Shown in pieces: positions 33,742 to 44,959 of a stretch of 64,000 nt of DNA. The translations under genes were made by a program, and so were the position numbers. Numbering within the stretch: the stretch's first letter is position 1; each line of letters opens with the position of its first letter. The stretch is from Orbilia blumenaviensis (lineage: Eukaryota; Ascomycota; Orbiliomycetes; Orbiliales; Orbiliaceae). Under the pieces are notes generated by a model that did no database searches, was not told where the DNA came from, and saw only the letters and a list, made by a program, of their open reading frames with translations. The stretch covers positions 4,092,001 to 4,156,000 of the forward strand of contig JAVHNS010000001.1 of NCBI GenBank assembly GCA_036872755.1, read 5' to 3'.

Positions 33742-34976
33742 ATGGTTGGAACAGCTCCATTACAGATTTCTGGTCGCAATGTTGGGTCACTAGGTAAGAA
33801 GACCGGCTTTTAGATATAAACACATCGACACGCCGACAATAGTTCCAGGAGTTCATGAAAGGTAGAATATAGTGTAATAACGATATTGAAAATATGACAG
33901 GCTTCGGTTTGATGAATTTCACATGGCGCCCCACCAACACTCCAGATGAGCAGGCCTTTGCCGCCATGAACGCAGCGCTGGCCGATGGTGCCAATTTTTT
34001 TGTCTCCGGCGAGTTCTACGGCACTCAGGATCCACAGGACAACCTTTTCCTCATCAACCGATATATTACAAAATACCCAGAACATGCAGGAAAGATAGTC
34101 CTCTCGGTCAAGGGTGGCGTTAACCTATCCGTCCGCAAACCTGACGGTTCACCGGAGGGGATCCGAAAGTCTATCGACAACATTCTAGATAAGCTTGAAG
34201 GGAAGGTTAAGCTTGATGTATTCTGCATCGCTAGGGTAGACGCTTCAAATCCCGTTGAAACTACCTGGAAAACAATCAAAGAGGAGTATATCGACACCGG
34301 CAAGATCGGGGGCTTGTGTCTTTCAGAGGTGTCTGCTGCTACGCTCCAAAAGGCGTTGGGAATTGTTCCAGTGTCAGTTCTTGAGGTGGAAGTATCGCTT
34401 TGGGCAACTGAGATCTTTGAGAATGGGCTGGCTGAGATCTGCGCGAAGAATAATATTCCTATCGCGGCTTACTCGCCGCTCGGCAGAGGGTTTTTGACGG
34501 GCCAATTGAAGAGTCCTGAGGATATTCCAGAGGGGGATATGAGGAGACATTTTGACAGATTTCAGCCGTGAGTTCCCTGTTCCTCAGTTCACACCCCAAC
34601 TAAAGTTACTAATAGTTCTGTTTAGAGAGAACTTCGGCAAAAACCTTGCCCTCGTTGAGGCTATCCAAAAGATTGCACAGACAAAAGGCGTCACCCCCGC
34701 ACAACTCGCTCTGGCTTGGGTTGTCCAGCAAGGAAAGAAATTTGGATGCACTATCATTCCAATTTTGTAGGTTCCTCTTATATACACAATAAGTGTTTTC
34801 GTGTTACTAACTCATCTCAATCTAGTGGCGCCACCAAGGAGTCACAGGTCGTCGAAAATCTCCAGGAGGCGAGTTTGACTTCCGAAGAGATGACAGAGAT
34901 AGACATGGTTTTGAGGAGTATTAAACCGATTGGTGGACGGTATAATGCGGCTCATGAACGTGCCTTGTATGCTTAA
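33742..34976 (+). CDS. Aldo-keto reductase, pyridoxal reductase type
   Basis: Four exons: 33742-33793, 33901-34567, 34626-34766 and 34826-34976; introns of 107, 58 and 59 nt; 336 residues. It starts [17 protein letters not shown] and continues [11 protein letters not shown], the nucleotide-side start of the barrel. The catalytic region reads [20 protein letters not shown], with the Tyr in EFYG, followed by IVLSVKGG with the Lys. As in the AKR8 (pyridoxal reductase, Plr1/YakC) group, the classical Asp before the Tyr and the classical His are replaced (CIARVD in place of the H-x-x-D site). The later [13 protein letters not shown] and the NADPH-binding block (PILGATKES or PIFGATKES after splicing, then [10 protein letters not shown]) are typical. 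Likely reaction: NADPH-dependent reduction of pyridoxal to pyridoxine in vitamin B6 salvage. Substrate assignment is by family only. Confidence 0.9.
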
Positions 34977-36062
34977 ATATGTTTCTGAGTCAGTTTGGTC
35001 TCGGGAGCCAGTTCAACGATATGCTTAGATTGCTGCATATATATAATCGAAAATTGGAAGGATTCCTTTGTATGCTGGGGAAGGGACATCGAAAGGGTTG
35101 GCCCTTTTTTCTGGTACCCAAAACTTCCGTATAAGTGTTATCGATCTTCCCCTATGCCATAGCTTTGTTTGTCTAGATATATAATAGTATAATTGTGCTA
35201 GCGAACTTGGAAGATCAGCTACATAAAGCTATTCCCTTTAACCTTGTTTTTTGAGTACAATTTAATTCGGTGTATACTGGACTCGTGACTAGGAAAGTGC
35301 TATATAATGTAATTTAATTGGGAATTACCTATATGTTTAAACCTTAGAAACCGGTCAGGTATGGTGGCAAAAATGTGTCAGAACAGATATATAGTACGAA
35401 ACCGCGCGAAATATATATTACAACTTCGCGATATATTAGGTACCTGGGTTAGGTATATATTATAACTTAAGCGGGGCATAAGTGTGTTAATTTTTCATAA
35501 TTGTGCATAACCATCAGCCCGCCGCTAGCTTGCTATTGGCCTGCCACCATCTTACCCGCCCGCCTGTCTATCAAAGGTTGGAGAAAATCCAGACAGCCAG
35601 ATATATAGAATACCTAGTAATTAGGAGTTAGTATGCTGGCTGTCTGGTTTTTCTCCAGCCTCTGAGTAGGCGGGCGAGCTGGTGGCAGGCCAATAGCAAG
35701 CTAGCGGCGGGCTGATGGTTATGCACAATTATGAAAAATTAACACACTTATGCCTCGCTTCAGTATACCTACTTAAGTTGTAATATACACATTGTAGGCA
35801 TCTGGATCTGCGAAAACCTTGAATATTTTAAAATCCACCTCAGCCAATTCAAATTCAATCGAAAAGCAACTTTCAATACACCTTGCTTACGAAGTGTCGT
35901 ATACTACGAGACTACTTTCAATAGATCGTAGACTACAATTTTTAAAACACATTGACACGTACAATCTTAAACAACCATAGCCACCTGCAATTTTATAAAG
36001 AAACAACCCATTACTGCGGGCCCTCCAATCCATACTTATCTCGACTTTACCCGCTAGAGCTA
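34977..36062. other. Convergent intergenic region carrying a foldback element
   Basis: About 1.1 kb between the 3' ends of the aldo-keto reductase and the 778-residue protein genes. It is AT-rich and contains the inverted-repeat element described at 35454-35790. Near 35402-35430 a shorter imperfect palindrome (GCGAAATATATATTACAAC then TTCGCG) also occurs. No gene seen. Confidence 0.6.
35454..35790. mobile_element. MITE-like foldback element with long inverted-repeat arms
   Basis: The left arm, 35469-35600, and the right arm, 35636-35760, are reverse complements of each other with only a few differences. The outer 75 or so bases differ by a single base (GCGGGG against GCGAGG). The loop is about 35 bp. 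Outside the arms, ACTTAAG-containing ends (TATTATAACTTAAG on the left, ACTTAAGTTGTAATA on the right) continue the symmetry, except for a 14-bp insertion on the right. There is no coding capacity. Length, AT-rich ends and intergenic position suit a non-autonomous foldback or MITE element. No target-site duplication was clear, and no second copy was seen in the window. Confidence 0.75.
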
Positions 36063-38536
36063 CTATAGCGGGAGATGTTGAGACACAACGACTTGTTCAT
36101 AGATTTCAGTCCCCTCACCGATGAAGAGAGCTGGCTGGAAGGCAAAATCGATCCTATCCCATTTTGACAGTTCTCTCTTCCCGGGCACAGGTTTCAGGCC
36201 TAGCGGTTTCATAGCTGCAGCACTTGCCGCATTGATCATCCATGATGCTTCAAACCGCGTCCCAGGTCGATCATATGCAATCATATGGACATCGACTTCG
36301 GACTGGAACATAAACTGCAATGCCTGTGCGTCCGATATAATCATATATAACTCTTTCTCTGCGTTTTGAACCATTCTTCGTTTGGAACCAGGTTCTCTGC
36401 TGCCGGCATTAAGTAGTGGGACAAATATTTGTCTGAGAGTGGTGGCAATCTGAGCCTGGTGCTCAAGGACCTGTTGTGCCATGCTTGTGGGTTTGCGGCG
36501 GACATTGTCGGTGAACCAGCGGCCACGGGCGAAATGCCCTTCTTTGGCTATGGTGCGAATGTTTCAGCTTCGGCTATCTTAAGTGATCGTCTTTGTGGAG
36601 CCTGCACTTACTGTTTCTCTGCTCTTTCTTAAGGCCTGCTGACTCAAGCACATGGTACTCAACATCCTTCCTCAACCCGTACAGCCATTGCGACCAGATG
36701 TTTTCGTAGAGGACATGATAGAAAACATACTGGAAGAACATCTGTCGTTTCATTTTCCTCCTCGCATTTCTCTTTTTCAAACTCTTTTCACCTGCTGGTA
36801 TAACAAAGTCGGATTCATTGAAGTAGTCAAGCGCTCGAAAAACCCGCTTTATTGCAGGCAGGACCGAACGGCCATTGATATTAATTGACGTTTTCTTATC
36901 GGTTGGGACAATGTATCTTTCAATCCAAGTGTTGATGCTGGAGAATAATCTGAATGTATAGCCATAGTAGTATATCGCATCCTCGGGACCCCTATGTGCA
37001 GGTTTATATTTTCCATTCGATGGGAGGGTACTAATAGTGATGCCTTGGAGGTCATCTGGATGGTACTCGCACCCCCAGATGTAATCTTCATTCTCTTCGT
37101 ACGCCTTCTGAGCGTCTTCTTTTAATTCTAATAGTACCAACTTAACCTCCGGGTCTATGTAAGGATGTCGCCCTAGCGTTTCAGCCTGCAAGTCTGCTCT
37201 TGTCCATTCCTTCTTGATGGTGAAGTCCCTGGTGACGTCGGATGGAGGGACAAACTCAGGATTTTCCCCAGAAGGACCGAAGTACTTAGCCGCCCACTTT
37301 AAAAGCCCAGGTTTTGTCTTTAGAGCGGCTTCGTGTGGCTGTCCATCGGCGGTCAAGGTTAGGACACCTACCTTGCTCTTGGCCGGAGATCTATCGGTTT
37401 TGGTTCTGGTCCCGGAACGAAACCCCGCCTTCTCTGCCCGTAGTGCAACTTTCGATACTACCTCTGATAATTCTGCGTCTGATGTCTCTGCGTCTGATGT
37501 CTCTGCATATGATGTCTCTGCGTCTGACGTCTCTACCTCCGACTTACCTTTGTACACAGCTACATGTACTTTAAGAGCTTCTAGCATTGTCTTGAACTGG
37601 TCCTGCGCTACGTGGACACCCCGTTTAATTCCTAATAATCTCGCACATGATGCTATTATAGACGCATTTTTGGCTGTCATTCGGGGGCTAGTCATGAAGC
37701 CGATATTGTCTAGCTCTACTATCAGGTTTTGCAGCAACTCCCAAAACATCTCTTCGTCCTTTCCAGAGGGTAACTTCCTTACGGAATCTGGTTTTTTGCT
37801 CGATGCTGAACGGCTAGACGCCTGAGAGGGACCCTCGTCTCTCATCTTATAAAGCTCCTCTAACATGCCGTTGATAAAGTGTGCGAACTCCTTTCTCTCT
37901 TCTTGCAGCTGAATCTTTTCTGTCTTACGCTGGGCTTGCTTTGAGGTCTCTGTATTGACTGTGTGCAGCTGTGTTTTTTTGTTTGGCTTTATATCCTGAT
38001 ACTGTGGTCGCTTTCGAGCGTATGGGGTTCCGGGTCTTACCAGCGCCCTTAGCCCCTGGGATGTGGATCCCGATTCTCCCGCGGGTGGTGGTTCGGGGAT
38101 CGAGTTTTCTCGTGCGTACTCTGCCTCTGGGTCGAGATCATCCTCACTGATGTTGTCCTGGTCCGGACTTGGTTCGTGGCCTGACAAGTCTAGGTCCGAA
38201 AAATCTGACTCGGAGCTTGAGTCGTCTGTATCTAGGTCCTGGAATCGGCTCTTTATGGTACGAAGTGCGGTCTCTACCTCTTCAATTTCCTCATGACGTC
38301 TATTCGCCTCTTCGAGAAGTTGGTGGACATTTTTCATCGCCTCTAATGTGTGTCTCTCTAGGATCTTAAGCTTGGAAGCGGAAATATGATCGGGATTTCC
38401 GTCGCCGGGACTCCTAGAAATGGTATTTTCCGGCTCGGCATCGCCCCGTCTATTTTCAGCTGCATTCAAATTGCTATCAGTATGTAGTGTATCACATATA
38501 TTTAACGAAGTAGGTTCTCAAAAATCTCTTACCCAT
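36063..38536 (-). CDS. 778-residue protein of an unknown fungal family
   Basis: Three exons: 38533-38536 (just ATGG), 36612-38459 and 36063-36547, with introns of 73 and 64 nt. Both introns are GT-AG; the first has ACTGATAG before its TGCAG. The spliced start reads MAENRRGDAEPENT. An ATG at 38469 in the second exon would add only a few residues and needs no first exon. The N-terminal half is charged and probably disordered, with a coiled-coil-like segment at about residues 30-70 and acidic serine runs (DTDDSSSESDFSDLDLS). A DAETS-type repeat lies in the middle. The C-terminal third looks folded: KKEWTRADLQAETLGRHPYI, YYYGYTFRLFSSINTWIERY, then across the last intron EGHFARGRWFTDNVRR and RQIFVPLLNAGSREPGSKRR. 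I recall this C-terminal pattern only from uncharacterised fungal proteins. No function is assigned. Confidence 0.8.
37472..37531 (-). repeat. 15-bp coding minisatellite, four units
   Basis: Four tandem 15-bp units within the 778-residue protein gene, with one variant unit and degenerate units on both sides. They encode a pentapeptide repeat of the form SDAET (one unit SYAET), acidic and phospho-acceptor-rich. Units in phase with codons can expand or contract without breaking the frame. Confidence 0.9.
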
Positions 38537-39359
38537 GGCTAGCTACCCGGAAGTATGATGCTGGTACGTACGCTGCTTGTCAGATATTGTCCAAATTCAA
38601 TTGGGCTATATAGCCATAGGGACCGCCTTGTAGTTTAAATTGTTAGGGGTTCTGATCGATCGATTATAACCCTATGCTCCCTAGAGATAGGGAAAGGCGA
38701 GATGAAGTGTACTTACTAGTGTGATTTGATAAAAAAGGGGCAGAATGGTATAGACTCTACAGCAGTAGGAGTGATGAGGATTTGAAATGTGAATTATAAG
38801 GTCCAAGACCCACTTCTAAGGTGGCCATGCATTTGTGCAGCTGCTGGCTGTTAATATGAAATGCATAGGAATGCAGATTTGTTATTAAAATAATACGCGC
38901 GGACAATCACACTCCTTTCCATGAGTCGTCCAGGCTTACATTTGAAACGTACATCTCTTTCAACATCTACAACTCGACGACTATTTGATTCTCAAGATCT
39001 TCTGTTGGATTCCGGAGGTCCCTTTGTCCTAGATCCAACGCTGTTTCCCAAGCTCTTTGGCACGGTTTTGTTGCAAATTGTGTGTTGTTTAGACTTCGTG
39101 CCAAGCCATTATGCCCTATTTGGGCCATCTTTGAGGCAAGCGAATTATCGCAAATCACAATCACGTCACGCGCGCATCGTCACAGCAAATCAGCTCTAGA
39201 TCTCCGAATGGTCGGCTTAGCTAATCATCCTCAGATGCTCACACGACTCCGCCCTAACCCTTATCCTCCCCTTCAACCCCAGGTTTTCCTCATACATCTC
39301 CAGTTCAACTCCCAAACCTATCTCCGTCAGGACCTTGGAGCCCAACTTACTTGGCCAAA
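38537..39359. promoter_or_regulatory. Divergent upstream region of the 778-residue protein and GILT-like genes
   Basis: 823 bp between divergent start codons; it must contain both promoters. No known elements were recognised. Confidence 0.45.
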
Positions 39360-40273
39360 ATGCGATTCCAAGTGCGATACCCCGTCTGCCTGGCAGTGAT
39401 CCAGCTCGCTAGCTGCGTCGTAAACGCAAAGACCCTCCCCAGTCAAATGTTCCAAGAACCAGGCGTCCAAGAGCTTCGTCCACCCGTCCTTGCAAATTCG
39501 GCACCAGGCTTAGAAAAGCCATTGCAAACGTTGGAAACTAGGAAGCCACCAGTCGAGGTAGAAATGTTCGTCATGAGTAAGGTACGTTAGCCCTGTGGGC
39601 CCCTTTGTCGACGTCTAGGTGCCTGTGTCTGGCCTTATCTGCAAGCTGGAAGCTGCATTATCACATATCCCCCCCCTGGCCGATAATGCAATAGGCAACT
39701 ATCCATTAGTTCGCCGAATGCTAACGGTGTTCTCGCTCCTTCTAGTGTCCCGACGCTCGCGACTGCGTTAGAGACCTTGTTCTCCCTGCCATGGCACAGA
39801 TCTACGATTCCGGGATTATCACCTTAAAGCCGACATATATCGGCACACCGGACGATTCTAATGCCGGAATGGCATGCAAGCACGGTCCGGACGAGTGCCT
39901 CGGCGATATACTCGAGCTGTGTGCCTACGAACTTCACAGAGATCGCCCACAAATGTGGCTTGGTTTTATCAATTGTATGGGGCAAAATTATCAGGATATC
40001 CCTCAGGATACCCATGTCTCCAACTGTGCCTCAGAATATGGCCTCAGTTTTGACCAGCTAGAAAAGTGTGCGGCATCTGAGGACGAGAATAGAGGGATGG
40101 AACTATTGAGGGCAAGTGCACGAAGGGCAATTGACCGAGGTATCTCGACTAGCTGTACTGTTACCGTTAACGGAAGGACGGTGTGCGTGAGAGATAATGG
40201 ACAATGGAAGGGTTGCACAGGCAGGAAAGAGGACTTGGTCGAGGAGGTCCAGCAGGCTTACGATAAGGAATAA
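39360..40273 (+). CDS. GILT-family thiol reductase-like secreted protein
   Basis: Two exons, 39360-39581 and 39746-40273, with a 164-nt intron; 249 residues. MRFQVRYPVCLAVIQLASCV is a signal peptide with likely cleavage soon after. The splice joins FVMSK to CPDARDCVRDLVLPAM, which gives the active-site region. The family signature C-[QK]-H-G-x2-E-C-x2-N-x4-C appears as CKHGPDECLGDILELC, with Asp in place of Asn. IGTPDD and MWLGFINCMGQ also fit. Animal GILT reduces disulfides in lysosomes through a CxxC or CxxS site. Here the site reads C-P-D-A, so the second active Cys is missing, although a further Cys follows three residues later. Redox activity is therefore uncertain. Cysteines near the C-terminus (TSCTVTVNGRTVCV, WKGC) suggest disulfides and a secretory location. 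Confidence 0.87.
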
Positions 40274-41628
40274 GAAACGGAACGGAACGGCACCAAATCT
40301 CGTTACGAGGCTTTACGGAACGGTAGTGGCTGTCAGGATTCCCACATAATATTTACGTCGTGGTGGTAACCGAACAGCCTGGAAATGTGGAGCAACTACT
40401 TACATACTTACTTACACCTACATACGTTTGATCCGTGGAGGCGAATTTTACTATTATAACTGAACAATAATGTCGGGCGTGGAATGCTGAACCTGCGTTG
40501 ACACGCATGCGGTATGCCAGGGTTTACCTTTGTTTTTGATCCGTGTGGAAAATGATACCATGGTTTTGCTTAGGGAATCTTTACTTCTTATTTGGATCGA
40601 AGCTGTGCGGGAGTCTAGGGTGTTGTTCATTTGTTCTCAAGCGTTTTTAATGTATCTTTAAGTATCTGGACGCAGGGAGCCTAAGGAAACTATCTCACTT
40701 CTCTTCTCTCTGTATGGAGAGCAAAAAAAAAAAAAAACCAAACTTTCTCTTGTGTCGGTTTCCTTTCTCTTGAGGGAGAGCTTCCAATTCAACATTCCAT
40801 TCCAGCGCCGCATATGCGTCTCAACATTCCATTCCTGAATCTGGAATCGCGGCCTGAGAATGAGTGCTCAATCCGGAGGGGCGGGGAGGGAGGCCTTCAC
40901 AGGGGCTGGGCTTGTGCAAGGTGGTCATCGTTGTTAATATTCCCTTTTTGGGGTTCTGGAAACCCCCAAGGATACTACCCCGTTTAGATGACAAACCTCA
41001 AACTGTTTAATAGTTTTTAGTTTTCAAGCTAGTAGACGTTTTATTTCTTGGAACATTTATCACATGGAGACCCTTATGTCGGCGCTCTTAAGTCCGTAAG
41101 TATTCAATTCTTGAAAATAAGTACATGCCATTGAAGTGTATAGAACGAGCTGTAGGGCTAGCGCTTTCTGAGAGGCTCCTGGAAACCCATATTTAGCTTC
41201 TTCCCAGAGAAGCGTGGATATTGATAGAATAGAGATACATGAAAAGGGAAATTTTTGAATACATTATACACTGAAGCGAAAGTGTGACATGATTTCTTTC
41301 TTTTTAGAGGAAAAAGACAAGGCCGTGGCATGCAGGATTCCGGGGTGGTAACGACTGAATGAGAATCGTAGGTGGTTATTCTCCTTTTTGGTATAGACGT
41401 CGCCATAAAAACAAAACTCCCATACACACATATTTTTCTTTTATATACCAAAAAAAGGAAGTAACCAGAAATATGGTTCTAAAATAATATGCCAAATGCA
41501 CAGCAGGAGGGGTATATTGGTGATTTATAAACGCCCGATCAGATTGGGAATAAGGAAATCCGAAGTCGCTAAAAATAAAATAAAATAATAGAAATTTTTT
41601 CAAAAGCCTGGACAGCAAGCGAGATACT
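40274..41628. other. Convergent 3' intergenic region
   Basis: About 1.35 kb between the 3' ends of the GILT-like gene and the MGC protein gene. An AACGG-type short repeat follows the GILT stop codon (40276-40296), and an A14 run lies near 40723. Nothing else seen. Confidence 0.55.
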
Positions 41629-42613
41629 TTAGATCCAATTGGTAGATCTGGAACCCCGAATTCTAATAACCTTCACTTGATCTTTTGATACTCGCTGCGA
41701 CGTTCGAGCGCAGGCGGAGTGTAGGTCCGGACTACTCTGGTTTAGCGTCTCGAAAGGCAGCCGCTCCCGAATGAGGAGTTTGGGCCCAAAGCTTTCGCTT
41801 CCGAGTGTGGAAGGAAATTCAAAGGACTGGACTTCTGGCAAGTGCGTCGAGACTAGAGTAGAAGCGGCATCGTCCACATAGTGATCGACAAAGGTGTCTG
41901 CGTCAGTATCCCTGTCGCGGATGTCGGCTTCGTAGGCAGATCTCAGACACTGGCTTGAGGCATATGACCGCGACCTTGAGGTGTAAGAGTTTGACCTAGA
42001 GCTAGAGACTTCTTTTGTAGTAACCACTACGTTGTGGTCGACCTTCCACGGCCATTTTCCAGACGAAAATGATGCGTATCTCTTATGTTGTAAATGAAGC
42101 GGCGCAGCTTCTTCCTCTTCTTCCTCCTCGTACTCGTCGTATTCTTCGCCGTAATATTCATAAGCTTTGTTTGACTCCCTGCTGACGTGCTCAAAGCCAA
42201 GTGGGAAATTGTAGCTGGTCGGAAGGGGCGTCTTCGACTTTGATGACAGGCTGATGGGCGACACGGGTTCTAGGTCAAGCTTGAAGTCGAGTGTTTGACT
42301 GTCTGGGTCGTTACAATTACAGCATAGCATATCGGTATTCCCTAAGGATGCTAGCAATGTGCGAGATGGCAGATCACAGTCGACGCACAGCGCCGATGGA
42401 TATGAAAGTGAATTATGGTGGAAATTCGTTGGCCAGCCCTGTCAAAATTTTAAGTCGGAATATTAGCCTCTTACTCAATATACACTCTTCTACACCACGC
42501 ATTATGTAAAATACTATAATTTATAAAGAGTGCGCGCTTACGATTTGGACATCCTGCTTCCGCCCACCTTTCAACTTCTTCCCCATCGTATTCTTCGATG
42601 GCGCGCAGCCCAT
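41629..42613 (-). CDS. Orphan protein with predicted dual-acylated N-terminus
   Basis: Two exons, 42542-42613 and 41629-42438, with a 103-nt phase-0 intron; 293 residues. Exon 1 encodes MGCAPSKNTMGKKLKGGRKQ and a few more residues. Gly2 with Ser6 fits the N-myristoylation rule, Cys3 is a palmitoylation candidate, and the basic residues after it would aid membrane binding, as in MGC-x-x-S proteins such as Src-family kinases. Exon 2 begins GWPTNFHHNSL and soon holds two cysteine pairs, CVDC and CCNC, separated by about 18 residues, possibly a small zinc ribbon. The rest is low-complexity: an acidic run (YGEEYDEYEEEEEEEAAP), arginine/serine stretches and a basic end. I recognise no family. A T-rich AG just before the ATG hints at a further 5' intron. 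Confidence 0.7.
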
Positions 42614-42734
42614 CTTGGGTCTACAAAAGAGAGATCTCAAAGATTTAATCGAAGGCGGTATTTTGCCGGTTGAGGTGATCCCTAGTCCTAAGACGGGATC
42701 AAACACTACGGATAAGACGAAGGTATAGCCGGTA

Positions 42735-42779
42735 TGCGTGTGCGCGCAGGCGTGTGTGTGTGTGCGTGCGTGCGTGCGT
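42735..42779. repeat. GT/GCGT microsatellite
   Basis: Alternating purine-pyrimidine repeat (TGTG then GTGC units) just upstream of the MGC protein gene. Such sequence can adopt Z-DNA; any role here is unknown. Confidence 0.85.
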
Positions 42780-44932
42780 TATTTATTTATATCTTCAAGA
42801 ACTGCGAAATGCTAGGAGCTACAGCTGAAGCTTCGAATGATCTGATGCAGGCATCAAACGGAAAACCCTGGCTAAAAGATCTGCGACTTGCAAGGGATAT
42901 ATAGAGCTGGATACTACCGTAAAGAGCAAGAGGAATCCAGGAGACCTTTTGACGTCAATTTCGACGGGGGGGGAAGGATCTAAGGGCTAGTTGATGTCAA
43001 GGGCAGGCGGATCTACCAAATACTATATACGGCAGCAGGGTCATAGGACGTCCAGACAGCCGTTCGAAGTTCAGATTATAGGCAAAAGAAAATATGAGGG
43101 CCTCGGAAACAATCAGAATTAAACAAAAAGCCCCCTATGCTCGTTCCCTTAGCAGTACTTGTGGCAACTGAGAGAATCGCCAGTGTACACATACGTGTGT
43201 CATTTAGCTGGAGGCATAACGTGGGATGCAGATACCTCGCTTCTGAAAATGCGCCCTTGCATAGCAAAGCAAGAGGGAGACCAAGCTTGGCTTAGTAGCA
43301 GCCAAAATCCACGACGGTTAAAAATGCGTTGCAAGAATGCAAGAGAGGGTGGGGGACGATGGAAGGGGAAGGGGAAACGCATACGTGGAGATCCATATAT
43401 AAGCCGGCACTTGGGCATGTATGTTGAGAGGCTGGGTGCCATGATCATGTATGTGTGGATGTTGGTGTATGGGCTTGTCGAGAAACACCACACACTTCCA
43501 TGTACCAGCTTGGTCGGACTGAATTGGATTTTTGTGCGGCAGGAAGGACCAACTTCAAAACCCGACTAGTCTTCAATTGAGACCTAATCCAAGGGTCTGG
43601 ACGGGCTAGTTGGGCGGGGCTCTGGTAGAAAGTAGTCATGATCTTCAAGCTTCGCTGCAGGCCACACGCACGGGCAGGTCTGGAAACGGCCATCTAATAT
43701 GTCCTGACCGAGTATCATGACTCCGTGGGGTTCGACTTCGACTTCGACGGCTGGCGGCCTGAATTCAATGGTTCATACTCGGCACGGTGCTAGCGCAGCA
43801 CGCTGTTAACTTAGACGTTCAATGTATGGGGTTTGTACTACCAAATGTTAACCCCCAAATAGGCTAGCTTGCATAATGCAACAAACGAACCTTGCATGCG
43901 GAATACTGGCTGGCTGACATTCCATTTGCAATTCCGTTACAGGCCTAGGACAAGAACTTGGATTGGACCAAAGAATCTCCACCGAAGGCAAGGAGGCTAA
44001 GGGGCCTCGAAGATCACTGCAATATCTCGATGCTGAGTGGAATTTCTTGAAGCTGGGCTGTCCCAATACTCACGCAAGGGCCCCAAGCACACCTTGCGAG
44101 CCCACCCGATATCGTGATTCTAAAAATTAAAGGCGTGGCCACGGGTTCACCAATTTTCTTCTACAACCGTTTAGTTGCATCTACGTATGTGCATAAATAA
44201 ATATAACCTTCTGGATCTTCCAGACTGTGCTTCCGGGAGGGTGCGGGTCGCAATGATATCAGGGGTAGTTTCCCTTCGGGATCGGATTTCCACCCTGTGC
44301 CTGTCCAGATATCGGCGCACGCCTATCTGGCCAGTCTCGAGTTCAAAAGTGACGTCAAAAAGTAATTTAGAAATTGCAGATGCAGGTAACCTTACTTCGA
44401 TGGATGGTGGATGATATTCGATATCAATCGGGATTACTAGTATTAGTGACAATTCCCATATACTAATACCCATCTACATGTACGTGTATATGTACTTGGA
44501 TCTGTATTTACCATTACCACTAATATGTATGTGTGAACAAGAGCGCAAGAGTGCAGGCATAACGCTCGAAACAAAGCAATATTTGGCAAGGAGGTACATA
44601 GATACTAAGTTAAGTCATTTTCTATATCTAAGCGTATTAAGACATGGCATGACAGCCCTATACTGCATTTATAAACATCTGCATGCACAACTGCATCATC
44701 CAAAACTTGGAAACGCCTACCGATCCTATCTAGCTCGCTCTCCCCCATGCTTTCGCAAAAGAATAGCTAACCTTATTATCTAATTCGAAACACGTTGTCA
44801 ATAAGCCCCATTTGCAAAATCCCTTTGCGCGGGAAAGAATGCCTCGGGATTTCAAACGGGCCCGCCAAAACCCCCTTCTATTCTCTTGCTATCTCTCACT
44901 CACTTTCCGCGCCCTGTACTACACGGCCAGGG

Positions 44933-44959
44933 TTTTTTTTTTTTTTTTTTTTTTTTTTT
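44933..44959. repeat. Poly(T) tract, 27 bp
   Basis: An uninterrupted run of T in the desert downstream of the aldehyde dehydrogenase gene. Confidence 0.95.
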
